In this document: positions 50,188 through 58,409 of the stretch, piece by piece
Layout of the letters: each line of letters begins with the position of its first letter
Numbering within the stretch: the first letter of the stretch is position 1
NCBI RefSeq assembly: GCF_007558825.1
Contig: NZ_VLTK01000004.1
Coordinates: forward strand, 449,460 to 513,459
Source: Brevibacterium aurantiacum
GTDB taxonomy: Bacteria; Actinomycetota; Actinomycetes; Actinomycetales; Brevibacteriaceae
Length of the DNA: 64,000 nucleotides
Direction: 5' to 3'
Translations under genes and position numbers: made by a program
The notes under the pieces: generated by a model
The model's input: the letters and a program-made list of their open reading frames with translations, nothing else
Database searches by the model: none
Told to the model about the DNA's origin: nothing

Positions 50188-51105
50188 TTACCCGAGGGCG
50201 ATGAGGCCGATGCCGGCGACGACGACCACCGCGCCGGTCAGCTTCATGCCGATGTCCTTCTCTCCGAAGAGCCACCAGGCCAGCAGTGTGCCGACGATGA
50301 TCGAGGTCTCCCGCACGGGAGCGACAAGGGACACCGGCGCCTGCTGCATCGCATAGAGGACGAGCAGGTACGCCAGCGGGGAGAGGATGGCGACGGTGAG
50401 CAGAGCCCTTCTGTGCCCGGCCAGGATCGATGTGAAGTCCGCGCGACGTCCTGCACCGCCTGGGATCGTCACGATGCCCAACGCCATGATGGTCGCGACG
50501 CAGATTTCGGAGAGGGCGAAGTAGAGCAGCGGTGAGTCGGTGATGTGGTTGACGGAGAAGTCGTCCCACAGTGTGTACGAGGCGATGAAGGTTCCGATCA
50601 AGCCGCCCCAGGCCAGACCACGACCCACGCCGTGGCTGTTTGTCCCGTGACCTCCGTCTGCCGTCCGGCTTCCGCCCGCCCGCTTTGGGTGCACGGTCAC
50701 GACGGCGATGCCAGCGAGGACGATGAAGGCGCCGATGATCTCAGGTGCCGTGGGCCGCTCACCCAGGAACAGCACTGCGACGATGATCGTGATGATCGGT
50801 CCGACCCCGCGCGCCGTGGGATAGACGACGCCCAACGGGGCATGGTCATAGCCGGACTGCAGGGAGACCGAATAGGCGATGTGGAAGACCGCGCTGAGTG
50901 CGGCGGCGCCCAGCAGGCCCAGACTGAACTCATGTGTTCCGGAGGCGAGCAGCCAGATCGCGATCGGGGTCAGCAGGATCGCCGACAGCCCGTGATAGGC
51001 CAGCACGAAGGCGTACCCCTTGCCGGACACCGACTTCGCCGCGATGTTCCACAGGGCATGGGCGAGCGAGGCGAAGAGCACCAGTCCGAGGACGGCAGGT
51101 GTCAT
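50188..51105 (-). CDS. EamA/DMT-family transporter
   Basis: 305-residue transporter with ten hydrophobic segments in two EamA halves: VLGLVLFASLAHALWNIAAK opens the first, and GGLIGTFIASYTLWDDFSVN the second. The middle loop is Gly/His-rich (GGSRTADGGHGTNSHGVG). Third DMT protein of this window; they are not alike enough to be a recent duplication. Substrate unknown. It is 38 bp downstream of an aldehyde dehydrogenase on the same strand and could be cotranscribed with it. Confidence 0.9.
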   Translation of the reverse strand: MTPAVLGLVLFASLAHALWNIAAKSVSGKGYAFVLAYHGLSAILLTPIAIWLLASGTHEFSLGLLGAAALSAVFHIAYSVSLQSGYDHAPLGVVYPTARGVGPIITIIVAVLFLGERPTAPEIIGAFIVLAGIAVVTVHPKRAGGSRTADGGHGTNSHGVGRGLAWGGLIGTFIASYTLWDDFSVNHITDSPLLYFALSEICVATIMALGIVTIPGGAGRRADFTSILAGHRRALLTVAILSPLAYLLVLYAMQQAPVSLVAPVRETSIIVGTLLAWWLFGEKDIGMKLTGAVVVVAGIGLIALG

Positions 51106-51143
51106 CGACGACCGTGACCAGTCCGCTTCACAGCGTCAGGACC

Positions 51144-52586
51144 TCACAGCTTCACGACAACGGTCTTCGTCTGCGTGTACTCGTCGAAGGCTTCGATGGA
51201 CTTCTCACGGCCGTAGCCGGACTTCTTGAACCCGCCGAAGGGCAGCTCCACTCCCCCGCCGGCTCCGTATGTGTTGATGAAGACCTGCCCGGCTTCGACC
51301 TCGGCGGCGACCCGATGAGCCCGGGAGATGTTCTGCGTCCACAGGGCCGAGACCAATCCGTAGTCGGTGCCGTTGGCCAGGGAGATCGCCTCCTCTTCGT
51401 CGCCGAAGGTCATGGCCACGACGACGGGGCCGAAGACCTCCTCCTGCGCGATCCTCGAGCCCGGGGACACGTTGTCGACGAGCGTCGGGGTGATGAAGGC
51501 ACCGCCGGTGAGGTCCTCGGCGAGACCTTCGGGCCTGGTCCCTCCCGTGATGATCTGGGCGTTGCCGATGTCGGAGAGGAACCCTTCGACACGGGACTGC
51601 TGCTTCTTCGAGATCAGGGGTCCGAGCATCGGGTCGTCGATGCCGTAGCCGATTGTGACCTTCTCCATCGCGGCCGCCATCTTCTCCACCACCTCGGCGT
51701 GGATGTCCTGGGCGACGATGAGTCGGGACCCGGCCGAGCAGGTCTGGCCGGCGTTCTGGATGATCGAACGCACCAGGGACGGGACTGCCGCGTCGACATC
51801 GGCATCGGAGAAGACGACGTTCGCGGACTTTCCGCCCAGTTCGAGCACCGTCGGGATGACCCGATCTGCGGCGGCGTGGGCGATCTGTGAACCGATCTGA
51901 GTCGAGCCGACGAAGCCCAGGTGAGCGATGCCCGGGTGGGCTGCCAACGCAGCCCCCGCCTCGGCGCCCAGGCCTGTGACCACATTGAACGCACCGGCGG
52001 GGAAGCCAACGGAATGGATGAGTTCGGCCAGGCGGACCGTGGAGCGCGGCGTCTCGTCGGCGGGTTTGGCCACCGCGCAGTTGCCGGTGGCCAGCGAGGT
52101 CGCGGCGGCACGTCCGATGAGTTGGAGCGGGTAGTTCCAGGCCACGATGTGCCCGGTCACGCCGTAGGGTTCGCGGCGGGTGTAGACATGCATGTCCTCG
52201 GCCATGGGGATCGAGTGCCCGTAGTAGGACTCGATGGTGTGGCCGTAGAACTCGAAATAGCGGGCGCAGACGTCGACATCGGCGTAGGCCTGGGTCAGCG
52301 GTTTGCCGGTGTCCTCGGATTCCAGTGCGGCCATCTCATCGCGGTTGGCTCGGATCACTTCGGCGGTAGTGACCAGCAGCTTCGACCGCTCCTCGGTGCT
52401 CGAGCGCCTCCATTCCCTCTGCGCCCGGGCCGCTGCCTTGACCGCACGGTCGACCTCGTCGGCTCCGCCGCGGGAGACATCGCCGAGGTGTTCGCCGGTG
52501 GCCGGGTCGACGTTGGCGTAGGTGGTCAGGGAGGGGACATGGCGTCCGCCGATGAATGAGGTGGTCTGGGTGATCTGGGCGTTCAT
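51144..52586 (-). CDS. Aldehyde dehydrogenase (betaine/aminoaldehyde-type)
   Basis: 480-residue NAD(P)-dependent aldehyde dehydrogenase. Landmarks: [49 protein letters not shown], the nucleophile in NAGQTCSAGSRL, and [13 protein letters not shown]. The end GVELPFGGFKKSGYGREKS is typical of the betaine-aldehyde/gamma-aminobutyraldehyde/NAD-linked group. Its start overlaps the sterol-carrier-like gene's stop by 4 bp, so it is translated from a shared transcript with it. The substrate is not certain. Confidence 0.93.
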   Translation of the reverse strand: MNAQITQTTSFIGGRHVPSLTTYANVDPATGEHLGDVSRGGADEVDRAVKAAARAQREWRRSSTEERSKLLVTTAEVIRANRDEMAALESEDTGKPLTQAYADVDVCARYFEFYGHTIESYYGHSIPMAEDMHVYTRREPYGVTGHIVAWNYPLQLIGRAAATSLATGNCAVAKPADETPRSTVRLAELIHSVGFPAGAFNVVTGLGAEAGAALAAHPGIAHLGFVGSTQIGSQIAHAAADRVIPTVLELGGKSANVVFSDADVDAAVPSLVRSIIQNAGQTCSAGSRLIVAQDIHAEVVEKMAAAMEKVTIGYGIDDPMLGPLISKKQQSRVEGFLSDIGNAQIITGGTRPEGLAEDLTGGAFITPTLVDNVSPGSRIAQEEVFGPVVVAMTFGDEEEAISLANGTDYGLVSALWTQNISRAHRVAAEVEAGQVFINTYGAGGGVELPFGGFKKSGYGREKSIEAFDEYTQTKTVVVKL

Positions 52587-52984
52587 CGCCGACCTTCCAA
52601 TTCTGCTGAGGTGTACAAGGGGACGAAGTCGCTGATGTCGGCGCGCGTGCCCGAGGCGTCAACCGAGCCTTCGGCGAGCGCGGCGGAGAATTCGGTCTTG
52701 CCGGTCACGATCTCCAGCCACACCTGTGCCGAGGTTTCGACGACGTTGGGCGGTGTGCCGCGGGTGTGCCGAGGACCGGGAATGCACTGGGTGACGCCGA
52801 AGGGCGGGACGCGGACTTCGACGCTGTTGCCCTCCGCCCGTGACGCGAGCTCCTCTAACGTGAACCGCACAGCCGTGGCCAGGGTCGACCGGTCTGCCGG
52901 TGCCGCGTCAGCCTTGGAGTGCGCCACCCACATCTCGAGCGCGTTGCGCCCCTCGTCTGTGTCAATCCTTCTGCGAATCGCCAT
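52583..52984 (-). CDS. Sterol-carrier-family protein (actinobacterial)
   Basis: 133 residues of a small actinobacterial family often annotated as sterol carrier protein. Recognisable parts are RFTLEELASRAEGNSVEVRV, VPPFGVTQCIPG and VWLEIVTGKTEFSAALAEG; the last matches the SCP2-like strand-helix that closes the lipid pocket. In other actinobacteria it is found near pur genes, as here. It overlaps the aldehyde dehydrogenase start (4 bp) and lies 15 bp downstream of the asparaginase stop, so three genes probably share one transcript. No ligand is known. Confidence 0.8.
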   Translation of the reverse strand: MAIRRRIDTDEGRNALEMWVAHSKADAAPADRSTLATAVRFTLEELASRAEGNSVEVRVPPFGVTQCIPGPRHTRGTPPNVVETSAQVWLEIVTGKTEFSAALAEGSVDASGTRADISDFVPLYTSAELEGRR

Positions 52985-52999
52985 CAGTGACCCTCTCTC

Positions 53000-54127
53000 T
53001 TACCTGATCTTCGCTACATCTTCGCCCAGCCCGAGCCTGCCCACAATGCTCGTCCGTCCCTCGGAATCGGTGCCGCCGGTGATCGGGTCGACGATGTGCG
53101 GGTACAGATCCTCGAGTGTGCATTCGTGCATCGCGGAGACCCGGTATTCGTCGTCGAATGCGCCAGCCAGCTCCAGCAGGTTGAGCGCGACCCACGTCGT
53201 CGGTCGGGAGGATCCGTCGAGACATTTCAGTGCGACCGAGTACCCGGATTTCGTCGACATCGCGATCACGCCTTCGGCCCCGCCCTTGGCGAAGACCCCG
53301 AGGCTCTCGATGACCGTCGTATTCGGCTTGCCGTGACCTTCGATCGCCCACGGGTCTGCGAATACGCCGCCCATGACCGTGCGAGCCTCGCTCGCGTAGG
53401 AGACATACGGTTCCCACGCCGAGGTGGTCCTCGGGTCCTCCTCTGCTGTGGAAGCGTCTGCACTGCCCAGTCGCACCACACGGCCGATCGCCCGGGCCAG
53501 CCCGGTGAGGCTGAGTGCGAAGACGGGAGCACCGCAGCCGTCGGTGCCTACTGCTGCCGGCGCCTCACCGGCGAAGGCTTCGACCACTTCGGCGACCCTC
53601 TTCTGCACGGGATGGTTCGGGTCGAGGTAGCTTGCGGACTCCGCACCGATGGCCGCCGCGGCCATGAGGAACGCCGCATGCTTGCCGGAGCAGTTGAAGT
53701 ACAGGGGCGAAGCCGGATCGGTGTCGTCTCGCCCGAGACGACGCGCGGTCTCCTGGAGGCTGCGACGGAAGGCACCGTCGGCGGGGTGAGTGGACGGGCA
53801 TTGCAGGTCATCTACGCTCAAGCCGGCGGATTCGAGCATCCCGGCAACCGCCTCGGCGTGGCCGGCCTCGCATTTGTGGGACGCGGTCGCCAGTGCCGCC
53901 CAGGTGCCGGACACCTGCGCTCCGAGACTCATCGCGGCAATCGCCTGCAGCGGTTTGAGGCTCGACCGGGTGAACACGGGAGCCCCCGGCGCACCCAGAC
54001 TGATCAGGGGTGATCCATCCGGGTCGAGGACGACGGCGGAACCGATGTGGCGGGATTCGACGAACCCGCTGCGCTCGACGAAGGCCAACTCGGCGGCGTC
54101 GGCGGAAACGAAAGTGGAACGAGTCAC
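53000..54127 (-). CDS. L-asparaginase II-family protein (Rhizobium etli AnsA type)
   Basis: 375-residue asparaginase of the thermolabile/ReAV class, unrelated to E. coli AnsB. Family motifs: RSSLKPLQAIAAM (catalytic Ser-Lys tandem), ATASHKCEAGHAEAV, LYFNCSGKHAAFL and VGTDGCGAPVFAL, whose Cys residues bind zinc. The end STKSGYSVALKC is conserved. It hydrolyses asparagine to aspartate and ammonia. The start is GTG at 54127; the divergent purD-purC gene begins 33 bp away, so the two promoters overlap. It heads the asparaginase, sterol-carrier-like, aldehyde dehydrogenase cluster. Confidence 0.88.
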   Translation of the reverse strand: MTRSTFVSADAAELAFVERSGFVESRHIGSAVVLDPDGSPLISLGAPGAPVFTRSSLKPLQAIAAMSLGAQVSGTWAALATASHKCEAGHAEAVAGMLESAGLSVDDLQCPSTHPADGAFRRSLQETARRLGRDDTDPASPLYFNCSGKHAAFLMAAAAIGAESASYLDPNHPVQKRVAEVVEAFAGEAPAAVGTDGCGAPVFALSLTGLARAIGRVVRLGSADASTAEEDPRTTSAWEPYVSYASEARTVMGGVFADPWAIEGHGKPNTTVIESLGVFAKGGAEGVIAMSTKSGYSVALKCLDGSSRPTTWVALNLLELAGAFDDEYRVSAMHECTLEDLYPHIVDPITGGTDSEGRTSIVGRLGLGEDVAKIR

Positions 54128-54160
54128 GCACTCAAGCCTACGACCTTATAGGCTGGTGGG

Positions 54161-56428
54161 GTGAAGGTTCTTGTCATCGGTTCGGGCTCCCGCGAACACG
54201 CCCTCGTCCTTGCTCTCAGTCGCGACCCCCAGGTCGACGCCGTCATCGCAGCACCCGGCAACCCGGGAATCGCAGCGATCGCGCACACCGAAGCCGTCGA
54301 TATGAACGACTCCACCGCAGTCACGGCGCTGGCGGAGGCACTCGACGTCGATCTCGTGGTCATCGGCCCCGAAGCGCCACTGGTCGCCGGGGTCGCCGAC
54401 GCCCTGCGTGAGTCCTCGTTCCCGGTCTTCGGACCCAGCTCCGAGGCCGCGGTCCTCGAAGGCTCGAAGGCGTTCGCCAAGGAGGTCATGGAGTCCGCGA
54501 ATGTGCCCACCGCACGCACCGTGGTCGCCTATACCTCCGAGGAGGCGGCCGCCGCCCTGGATGATTTCGGTGCTCCGTACGTAGTCAAGGCCGATGGCCT
54601 GGCCGCGGGCAAGGGCGTCGTCGTGACCTCGGACCGTGCCGAGGCGCTGACTCATGCCAGTTCCTGCCTCGAGGTCTCAGACAGGGTCGTCATCGAGGAC
54701 TATCTCGACGGCCCCGAGGTCTCCCTGTTCGTCCTCTGCGACGGCCAGCACACTCTGCCGCTGGCTCCCGCTCAGGATTTCAAGCGCATCGGCGATGGTG
54801 ACAGCGGCCCGAACACCGGGGGCATGGGCGCCTACTCGCCGCTGCCGTGGATCCCGGCCGGCACGGTCGACGACATCGTCAACACCGTCGCCCAGCCGGT
54901 CGTCGACGAGATGACCCGCCGCGGCACCCCGTTCGTCGGGCTACTCTACTGCGGACTCGCCCTGACATCGAAGGGCATGCGGGTCGTCGAGTTCAACGTC
55001 CGCTTCGGCGATCCAGAGACCCAGTCCGTGCTCTCACGTCTGCGCAGCCCGCTGGGCCAGACCATGCTCGCCGCCGCCGAGGGGCGCCTCGACGAGGTCG
55101 GTGAACTCGACTGGGATCCGCGGACCTCGGTGACCGTGGTCATGGCCGCCGAGAACTACCCGAACACTCCGCGCACCGGCGACATCATCCGCGGCCTCAA
55201 CACGGCCGATGGGCTCGAGGACGTCCACATCCTCCACGCCGGGACCGCTCGTGCCACAGACACGGGAGCCGGATTCGCCCCCGAGGACACCGTCATCTCC
55301 GAGGACGTCGCCGAGACCGGAGACATCGTCACCGCCGGCGGACGTGTGCTCTCCGTCGTCTCGCTGGGCACCGGACTCCACGAAGCCCGGGCCAAGGCCT
55401 ATGCCGCTGTGGCCGAGGTCAAGTGGGACGGTGAGCAGCATCGCACCGACATCGCCGAAGTGGCCGCTCGTGGGCAGATCACCGTGGCCGACATCTACCC
55501 TGCGCCCGAAGAGGCACCGGCTGCGGCGGGGCTCGACTCCGCGGCGCCCGAACTTCCGGGTTGGACGCACGTCTACTCGGGCAAGGTCCGCGACCTCTAC
55601 ATTCCCGACACGGCCGCCGATGCGGCTTCGGCGAAGCAGCTGCTCATGGTCGCCTCGGATCGCATCTCCGCCTATGACTGGGTCCTCGACTCCGAGATCC
55701 CGGACAAGGGGAAGGTGCTGACCGGGCTGAGCCTGTGGTGGTTCGACCAGCTCTCCGAGGTCATCGGCAACCATGTCATCAGCTCCGATGTCCCTGAGGC
55801 AGTGGCCGGTCGCGGCCTCATCGTCAAGAACCTGTCGATGCTGCCCATCGAATGCGTGGCCCGCGGCTACCTCACCGGCTCCGGGATGGCTGACTACAAG
55901 GCCACAGGCTCCGTGTGCGGGATCCAGCTGCCGGCGGGCCTCATCGAAGCCGACCGCTTGGAGCCCGCGATCTTCACGCCCGCGACCAAGGCCGATCTGG
56001 GAGACCACGACGAGAACGTCAGCTTCGCCCAGATCACAGAGACCATCGGCACCGAAGCAGCAAAGAAGGTCCGCGACCTGACGATCGAGATCTACCAGCG
56101 GGCCGAAGCGATCGCCCGTGAACGCGGCATCATCCTCGCCGACACGAAGTTCGAGTTCGGGACACTGCCTGACGGGACGATGGTCCTCGGCGACGAGGTG
56201 CTGACCCCGGATTCCTCGCGCTTCTGGGATGCGGCGAGCTACGAAGCGGGTCAGCCGCAGGCGAGCTTCGACAAGCAGTTCGTCCGCGACTGGCTGACTG
56301 GTGAGTCCGGCTGGGACAAGTCCTCGGACACTCCCCCGCCACCCCTTCCCGCCGAGGTGGTCGACAAGACCCGTGCCCGCTACATCGAGGCCTTCGAACG
56401 GCTCACCGGCCAGAAGTTCCCCGGCTGA
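54161..56428 (+). CDS. purD-purC: Fused PurD-PurC: GAR synthetase / SAICAR synthetase
   Basis: 755 residues. Part 1 (about 1-430) is PurD, joining phosphoribosylamine and glycine: VLVIGSGSREHAL, GPEAPLVAGVAD, the ATP-grasp strand VVKADGLAAGKGVVV, GPNTGGMGAYSPLP, and FNVRFGDPETQ. Part 2 (about 468-755) is PurC, making SAICAR: YSGKVRDLY, SDRISAYDWVLDSEIPDKGK, ECVARGYLTGSG and EFGTLPDG...LGDEVLTPDSSRFW. The linker (about 435-467) is Ala/Pro/Glu-rich. One frame with no stop or ribosome site at the junction, so it is a true fusion. TATAGG precedes the GTG by 8 bp, which may mean a nearly leaderless mRNA. A strong hairpin follows. Confidence 0.96.
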   Translation: MKVLVIGSGSREHALVLALSRDPQVDAVIAAPGNPGIAAIAHTEAVDMNDSTAVTALAEALDVDLVVIGPEAPLVAGVADALRESSFPVFGPSSEAAVLEGSKAFAKEVMESANVPTARTVVAYTSEEAAAALDDFGAPYVVKADGLAAGKGVVVTSDRAEALTHASSCLEVSDRVVIEDYLDGPEVSLFVLCDGQHTLPLAPAQDFKRIGDGDSGPNTGGMGAYSPLPWIPAGTVDDIVNTVAQPVVDEMTRRGTPFVGLLYCGLALTSKGMRVVEFNVRFGDPETQSVLSRLRSPLGQTMLAAAEGRLDEVGELDWDPRTSVTVVMAAENYPNTPRTGDIIRGLNTADGLEDVHILHAGTARATDTGAGFAPEDTVISEDVAETGDIVTAGGRVLSVVSLGTGLHEARAKAYAAVAEVKWDGEQHRTDIAEVAARGQITVADIYPAPEEAPAAAGLDSAAPELPGWTHVYSGKVRDLYIPDTAADAASAKQLLMVASDRISAYDWVLDSEIPDKGKVLTGLSLWWFDQLSEVIGNHVISSDVPEAVAGRGLIVKNLSMLPIECVARGYLTGSGMADYKATGSVCGIQLPAGLIEADRLEPAIFTPATKADLGDHDENVSFAQITETIGTEAAKKVRDLTIEIYQRAEAIARERGIILADTKFEFGTLPDGTMVLGDEVLTPDSSRFWDAASYEAGQPQASFDKQFVRDWLTGESGWDKSSDTPPPPLPAEVVDKTRARYIEAFERLTGQKFPG

Positions 56429-56458
56429 GGCTGGTCACAGCCGGGCAGCCTCTCACAC

Positions 56459-56526
56459 CGAGACAACGCCGCACCGCCGATACAACGCTGCACGAACAGT
56501 GGTATCGGCGGTGCGGCGTTGTCTCG
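56459..56526. terminator. 25-bp perfect hairpin after purD-purC
   Basis: Arms 56459-56483 and 56502-56526 are perfectly complementary over 25 bp (core CGCCGCACCGCCGATAC) around an 18-base loop, about 30 bp after the stop codon. No U-tract follows. Likely the transcript end of the purD-purC gene. The gap 56429-56756 otherwise holds the dyad described at 56641. Confidence 0.8.
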
Positions 56527-56640
56527 AGACGCGCGCTGACCCCGGCCGCAAGCAACGACATAGCGCGAAAATCGCAGGCGCGACCACTGATTCAGCAGGG
56601 GAATATGCTGGGTGGTAATTGTTTTCACCTCGAAACCGTC

Positions 56641-56692
56641 TCACACAACGGAATCGGTGGATTCAACCCACTGATTCCGATACTGTGTGTGA
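56641..56692. promoter_or_regulatory. Nested dyad upstream of the ALDH-amidohydrolase-ABC operon
   Basis: GGAATCGGTGG (56650-56660) and CCACTGATTCC (56668-56678) pair with one mismatch around 7 bp; TCACACA (56641-56647) and TGTGTGA (56686-56692) flank them inversely. The site ends 64 bp before the ATG at 56757 and is the only structured element in the upstream gap besides the hairpin at 56459. A candidate operator. Confidence 0.45.
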
Positions 56693-56756
56693 CCAGGCCC
56701 ACACTGCTCCGCGCAGGCTCACACACAGACGTGCAAACTCGGTTGGAAGTGACGAC

Positions 56757-58253
56757 ATGCATTATTGGAACGGCACCTATCACGAAGGCAGCGGTGACAG
56801 CTTCACGCTCATCAATCCCGCCACCGGTGAGACGATCGGTGAGTACACGCTCGCCAACGCCGAGGATGTCAATGAAGCCGTCGCCTCGGCGAAGGCCGCC
56901 TATCCCGCCTTCAAAGCACTCACCCCTGGCGAGCGCGCGGAGCTGATGCTCGGCCTCGCCGCCCAGCTCGAGGCTCGCGCCGACGAACTCGCCGAACTCG
57001 AGTCGCAGCAGACAGGCAAGTCCATCCGCCTGGCCAAGGAATTCGATGTGCCCGGCTCAATCGACAACGCGAAGTTCTTCGCCGGGGCCGCCCGGCAGCT
57101 CACCGGTTTGGCCGCCGGCACCTATTGGGAGAAGTCGACGTCGATGACCAGGCGCGAACCCCTCGGCGTGGTCGGCTCCATCGCGCCGTGGAACTACCCG
57201 CTGCAGATGGCCGCATGGAAGATCTTCCCCGCCGTCGCAGCCGGCAACACGATCGTGCTCAAGACCTCGGAGATGACTCCCGGGACCTCACTCATCCTCG
57301 CCGAGGCTGCCACCGCCGCTGGCTTCGCCCCTGGTGTTATCAACATCATCGCCGGTGACGGGCTCGAGGCCGGTGAAGCACTCATCACTCACCCCGATGT
57401 CGTCATGTCCTCGTTCACAGGATCGACGAAGGTGGGCCGACGCATCATGGAACTCGCCGCGGCGAAGGGCTCTCGCGTCCACCTCGAACTCGGCGGCAAG
57501 GCCCCGTTCGTCGTCTTCGACGATGCCGACATCGAAGCCGCCGCCCGCGGTGCCGTGGCCGGTTCGCTCATCAACTCCGGCCAGGACTGCACCGCGGCGA
57601 CCCGGGCCATCGTCGCCCGCGAACACTTCGAGGCCTTCACTACCCGCGTCACCGAACTCATGGAAGGCGTCCGCTTGGGCAACCCGTCGAACCCCGCCAC
57701 TGACATGGGCTCCCTCATCTCGCTGACCCACCGCTCACGCGTCGCCGAGATGGTCGACCGCGCCCGGGCAGCCGGGGCCACGATCCACTGCGGCGCAGCG
57801 ATCCCGACGACGAACCACCTCGGCGAGGCTCTGCCCGGAGACATCGACTCAACGGCGTACTACACACCCACCCTCATCAGCGGAATCGACACCGACGCCG
57901 AGGTATGGCGTGAGGAGATCTTCGGACCCGTCCTCGTCGCGATCGCCTTCGACACCGATGACGAGGCCATCGAACTGGCCAACGACACCCCTTACGGGTT
58001 GGCGGCGAGCGCCTGGACGACGACCACGAACCGGACGCTGCGTGCTGCGGCCGACATCGAAGCCGGATGCGTGTGGATCAACGAGCACATCCCGATCGTC
58101 TCCGACATGCCTCACGGCGGATATAAGGCCTCCGGATTCGGAAAGGACATGAGCCAGTACTCGCTCGATGAGTACACACAGGTCAAGCACGTCTTCATCG
58201 ACCAACACGAGGGCCCGCACCACGAATGGCAGGACACCATCTTCACGTCCTGA
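56757..58253 (+). CDS. Aldehyde dehydrogenase (gamma-aminobutyraldehyde-type)
   Basis: 498-residue aldehyde dehydrogenase. Landmarks: APWNYPLQMAAWKIFPAVAA, SFTGSTKVGRRIMELA, LELGGKAPFVVFDDADIE, nucleophile in NSGQDCTAATRAI and EEIFGPVLVAIAF. The NSGQDCTA form with GKAPFVV is characteristic of gamma-aminobutyraldehyde dehydrogenases (YdcW/PatD), which act after a diamine transaminase or oxidase. The ATG at 56757 has GGAAG upstream and starts at the proper family N-terminus; an open frame from 56619 is not coding. It heads an operon with an amidohydrolase and a polyamine-type ABC importer, fitting amine catabolism. Confidence 0.93.
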   Translation: MHYWNGTYHEGSGDSFTLINPATGETIGEYTLANAEDVNEAVASAKAAYPAFKALTPGERAELMLGLAAQLEARADELAELESQQTGKSIRLAKEFDVPGSIDNAKFFAGAARQLTGLAAGTYWEKSTSMTRREPLGVVGSIAPWNYPLQMAAWKIFPAVAAGNTIVLKTSEMTPGTSLILAEAATAAGFAPGVINIIAGDGLEAGEALITHPDVVMSSFTGSTKVGRRIMELAAAKGSRVHLELGGKAPFVVFDDADIEAAARGAVAGSLINSGQDCTAATRAIVAREHFEAFTTRVTELMEGVRLGNPSNPATDMGSLISLTHRSRVAEMVDRARAAGATIHCGAAIPTTNHLGEALPGDIDSTAYYTPTLISGIDTDAEVWREEIFGPVLVAIAFDTDDEAIELANDTPYGLAASAWTTTTNRTLRAAADIEAGCVWINEHIPIVSDMPHGGYKASGFGKDMSQYSLDEYTQVKHVFIDQHEGPHHEWQDTIFTS

Positions 58254-58278
58254 CACTCTGCCGCGGGCTGCCGGTCAC

Positions 58279-58316
58279 GGGCTCGGACACGAACGGATAA
58301 CAGCCGGTCCGAGCCC
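58279..58316 (+). terminator. Intercistronic hairpin in the ALDH-ABC operon
   Basis: GGGCTCGGAC (58279-58288) and GTCCGAGCCC (58307-58316) are perfect 10-bp arms around an 18-base loop, 26 bp after the aldehyde dehydrogenase stop and before the amidohydrolase. It could partly end or stabilise the upstream message. Confidence 0.5.
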
Positions 58317-58409
58317 TGTGGCCCGATGCCTCGGCGGACATACAATGACATCCTGCCAAGCGCCTCCAGCGCGCTCGGCCTCACCTTCGACAAGGAAGTC
58401 GGGAGGAAC

